Source: Planctomycetaceae bacterium
GTDB taxonomy: Bacteria > Planctomycetota > Planctomycetia > Planctomycetales > Planctomycetaceae
Assembly: GCA_027080405.1 (NCBI GenBank)
Contig: JALWSL010000272.1
Coordinates: 1-6,802, forward strand
Direction of reading: 5' to 3'
Length of the DNA: 6,802 nucleotides
Position 1 is the first letter of the stretch. The number at the start of each line of letters is the position of its first letter. A program made the translations under genes and the position numbers. Positions 6,141-6,802 of this stretch are shown here, piece after piece. The notes beneath the pieces were generated by a model. It worked only from the letters and a program-made list of their open reading frames with translations, had not been told where the DNA came from and did no database searches.

Positions 6141-6802
6141 CTACTGTTGCAGCGGATCCTGGTGCTCACGCAGCCAGGTTGTCAGTTGGCGATTCAGTTT
6201 CTGTTTGAGTTGGGAGTGGTCCGGTTCATCGGCGAGATTCACCAACTCGTAGGGATCATTTTTCAAATCGAACAGTTGAGTTTTTTTCGCCTGGGGATAT
6301 TGAATCAACTTCCAGCGATCGGTTCGGATCATCCGTTGGGCGTGCTTGAAATAGCCGACAATAAAGGGATAGACTTCATCAGTCTGACCTTTCAGAATCT
6401 TCAACAGGCTGCGGCTCTGCAATGATTCCGGTTTCGGCGCATGCGCGAAATCGCAAAATGTGGGAAACAGATCGCGCAGATAGCATTGGGCTCCGCTTTT
6501 TTTTCCTCGGAGTATTCCCGGCCCGCGAAAAATGAGGGGGACATTAATCGTATGCTCGTACATGTTCTGTTTTCCCATCAAACCGTGACTTCCCAAGGCC
6601 AACCCATGATCGCTGGAATAAACGACGATTGTGTTCTCGGCCTGACCGGTTTCTTCCAGTGTATTCAGGATCCTGCCGACCTGTTCGTCCAGATGTGAAA
6701 TGACGGCGTAATACGTCGCCAGATCTTTCTTGATATCTTCCTTGGTACGAGGCCAGGGAAGAAGTTTTTCATCCCGTCCGTAGAAGTTGCCATGATCAAA
6801 GG
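6141..6802 (-). CDS. Type I sulfatase (choline-sulfatase/iduronate-sulfatase-like), C-terminal part
   Basis: The frame is open from the window edge to the TAG at 6141-6143, giving the last 219 residues; the catalytic Cys/formylglycine half and any signal peptide lie outside. Visible signatures are YYAVISHLDEQVGRIL (30-45), the metal-binding SSDHG (62-66), and GSHGLMGKQNMYEHT (70-84), in which Lys77 is the conserved sulfate-binding lysine. RGPGI (92-96), DRWKLIQYP (161-169) and the C-terminal LFDLKNDPYELVNLADEP (176-193) complete the pattern. Such enzymes hydrolyse sulfate esters, commonly of polysaccharides, and are usually secreted or periplasmic. The visible part is intact with no frameshift. 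A TTG at 6602 is internal and not a start. The substrate cannot be inferred. The MnmE-like gene follows 63 bases after the stop; that gap shows no clear terminator. Confidence 0.93.
   Translation of the reverse strand, partial: FDHGNFYGRDEKLLPWPRTKEDIKKDLATYYAVISHLDEQVGRILNTLEETGQAENTIVVYSSDHGLALGSHGLMGKQNMYEHTINVPLIFRGPGILRGKKSGAQCYLRDLFPTFCDFAHAPKPESLQSRSLLKILKGQTDEVYPFIVGYFKHAQRMIRTDRWKLIQYPQAKKTQLFDLKNDPYELVNLADEPDHSQLKQKLNRQLTTWLREHQDPLQQ

Noticed and set aside
6600..6602. TTG as a start for a 153-residue protein
   Set aside because: It falls between SSDHG and the conserved lysine of the sulfatase, and the frame continues with good sulfatase sequence to the window edge.

Overview
The window looks like an ordinary chromosomal stretch from a Gram-negative-type bacterium of moderate GC content. 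A planctomycete (Planctomycetota) is my best guess. The guess rests on a choline-sulfatase-like sulfatase, a divergent MnmE-like GTPase and weak or absent Shine-Dalgarno sites before several genes. It is inference and could not be tested here. I see no tRNA, rRNA, CRISPR array, insertion sequence or phage gene.

Left part, plus strand (1-4817): four genes in a row. The first is the 3' portion of a ROK-family (NagC/XylR/Mlc type) transcriptional regulator, whose DNA-binding helix-turn-helix is cut by the window edge. After a 156-base gap rich in small inverted repeats come a 12-helix MFS transporter and a TauE/SafE (TSUP) permease. These two overlap by 4 bases in an ATGA junction. A 66-base gap then leads to a flavoprotein of the COG4529 (NAD_binding_9, YdhS-like) family. 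The last three look like one transcription unit: an uptake carrier, a probable exporter of an organic or sulfur-containing anion, and a soluble FAD/NAD(P) oxidoreductase. The ROK regulator upstream is a natural candidate controller.

Right part, minus strand (4941-6802): the C-terminal 219 residues of a type I sulfatase, followed 63 bases downstream by a complete but short MnmE-like GTPase. The GTPase keeps every G motif and the catalytic glutamate of MnmE. It has lost the conserved PGEFT-type segment of the tetrahydrofolate-binding region and the whole C-terminal helical tail with its Cys motif.

The two blocks converge on a 123-base intergenic region (4818-4940) that holds a hairpin able to serve as a two-way terminator. 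The most interesting items are the reduced MnmE-like GTPase and the ROK-MFS-TSUP-flavoprotein cluster, which could form a small uptake/oxidation/export pathway for an unidentified, possibly sulfonated, compound.
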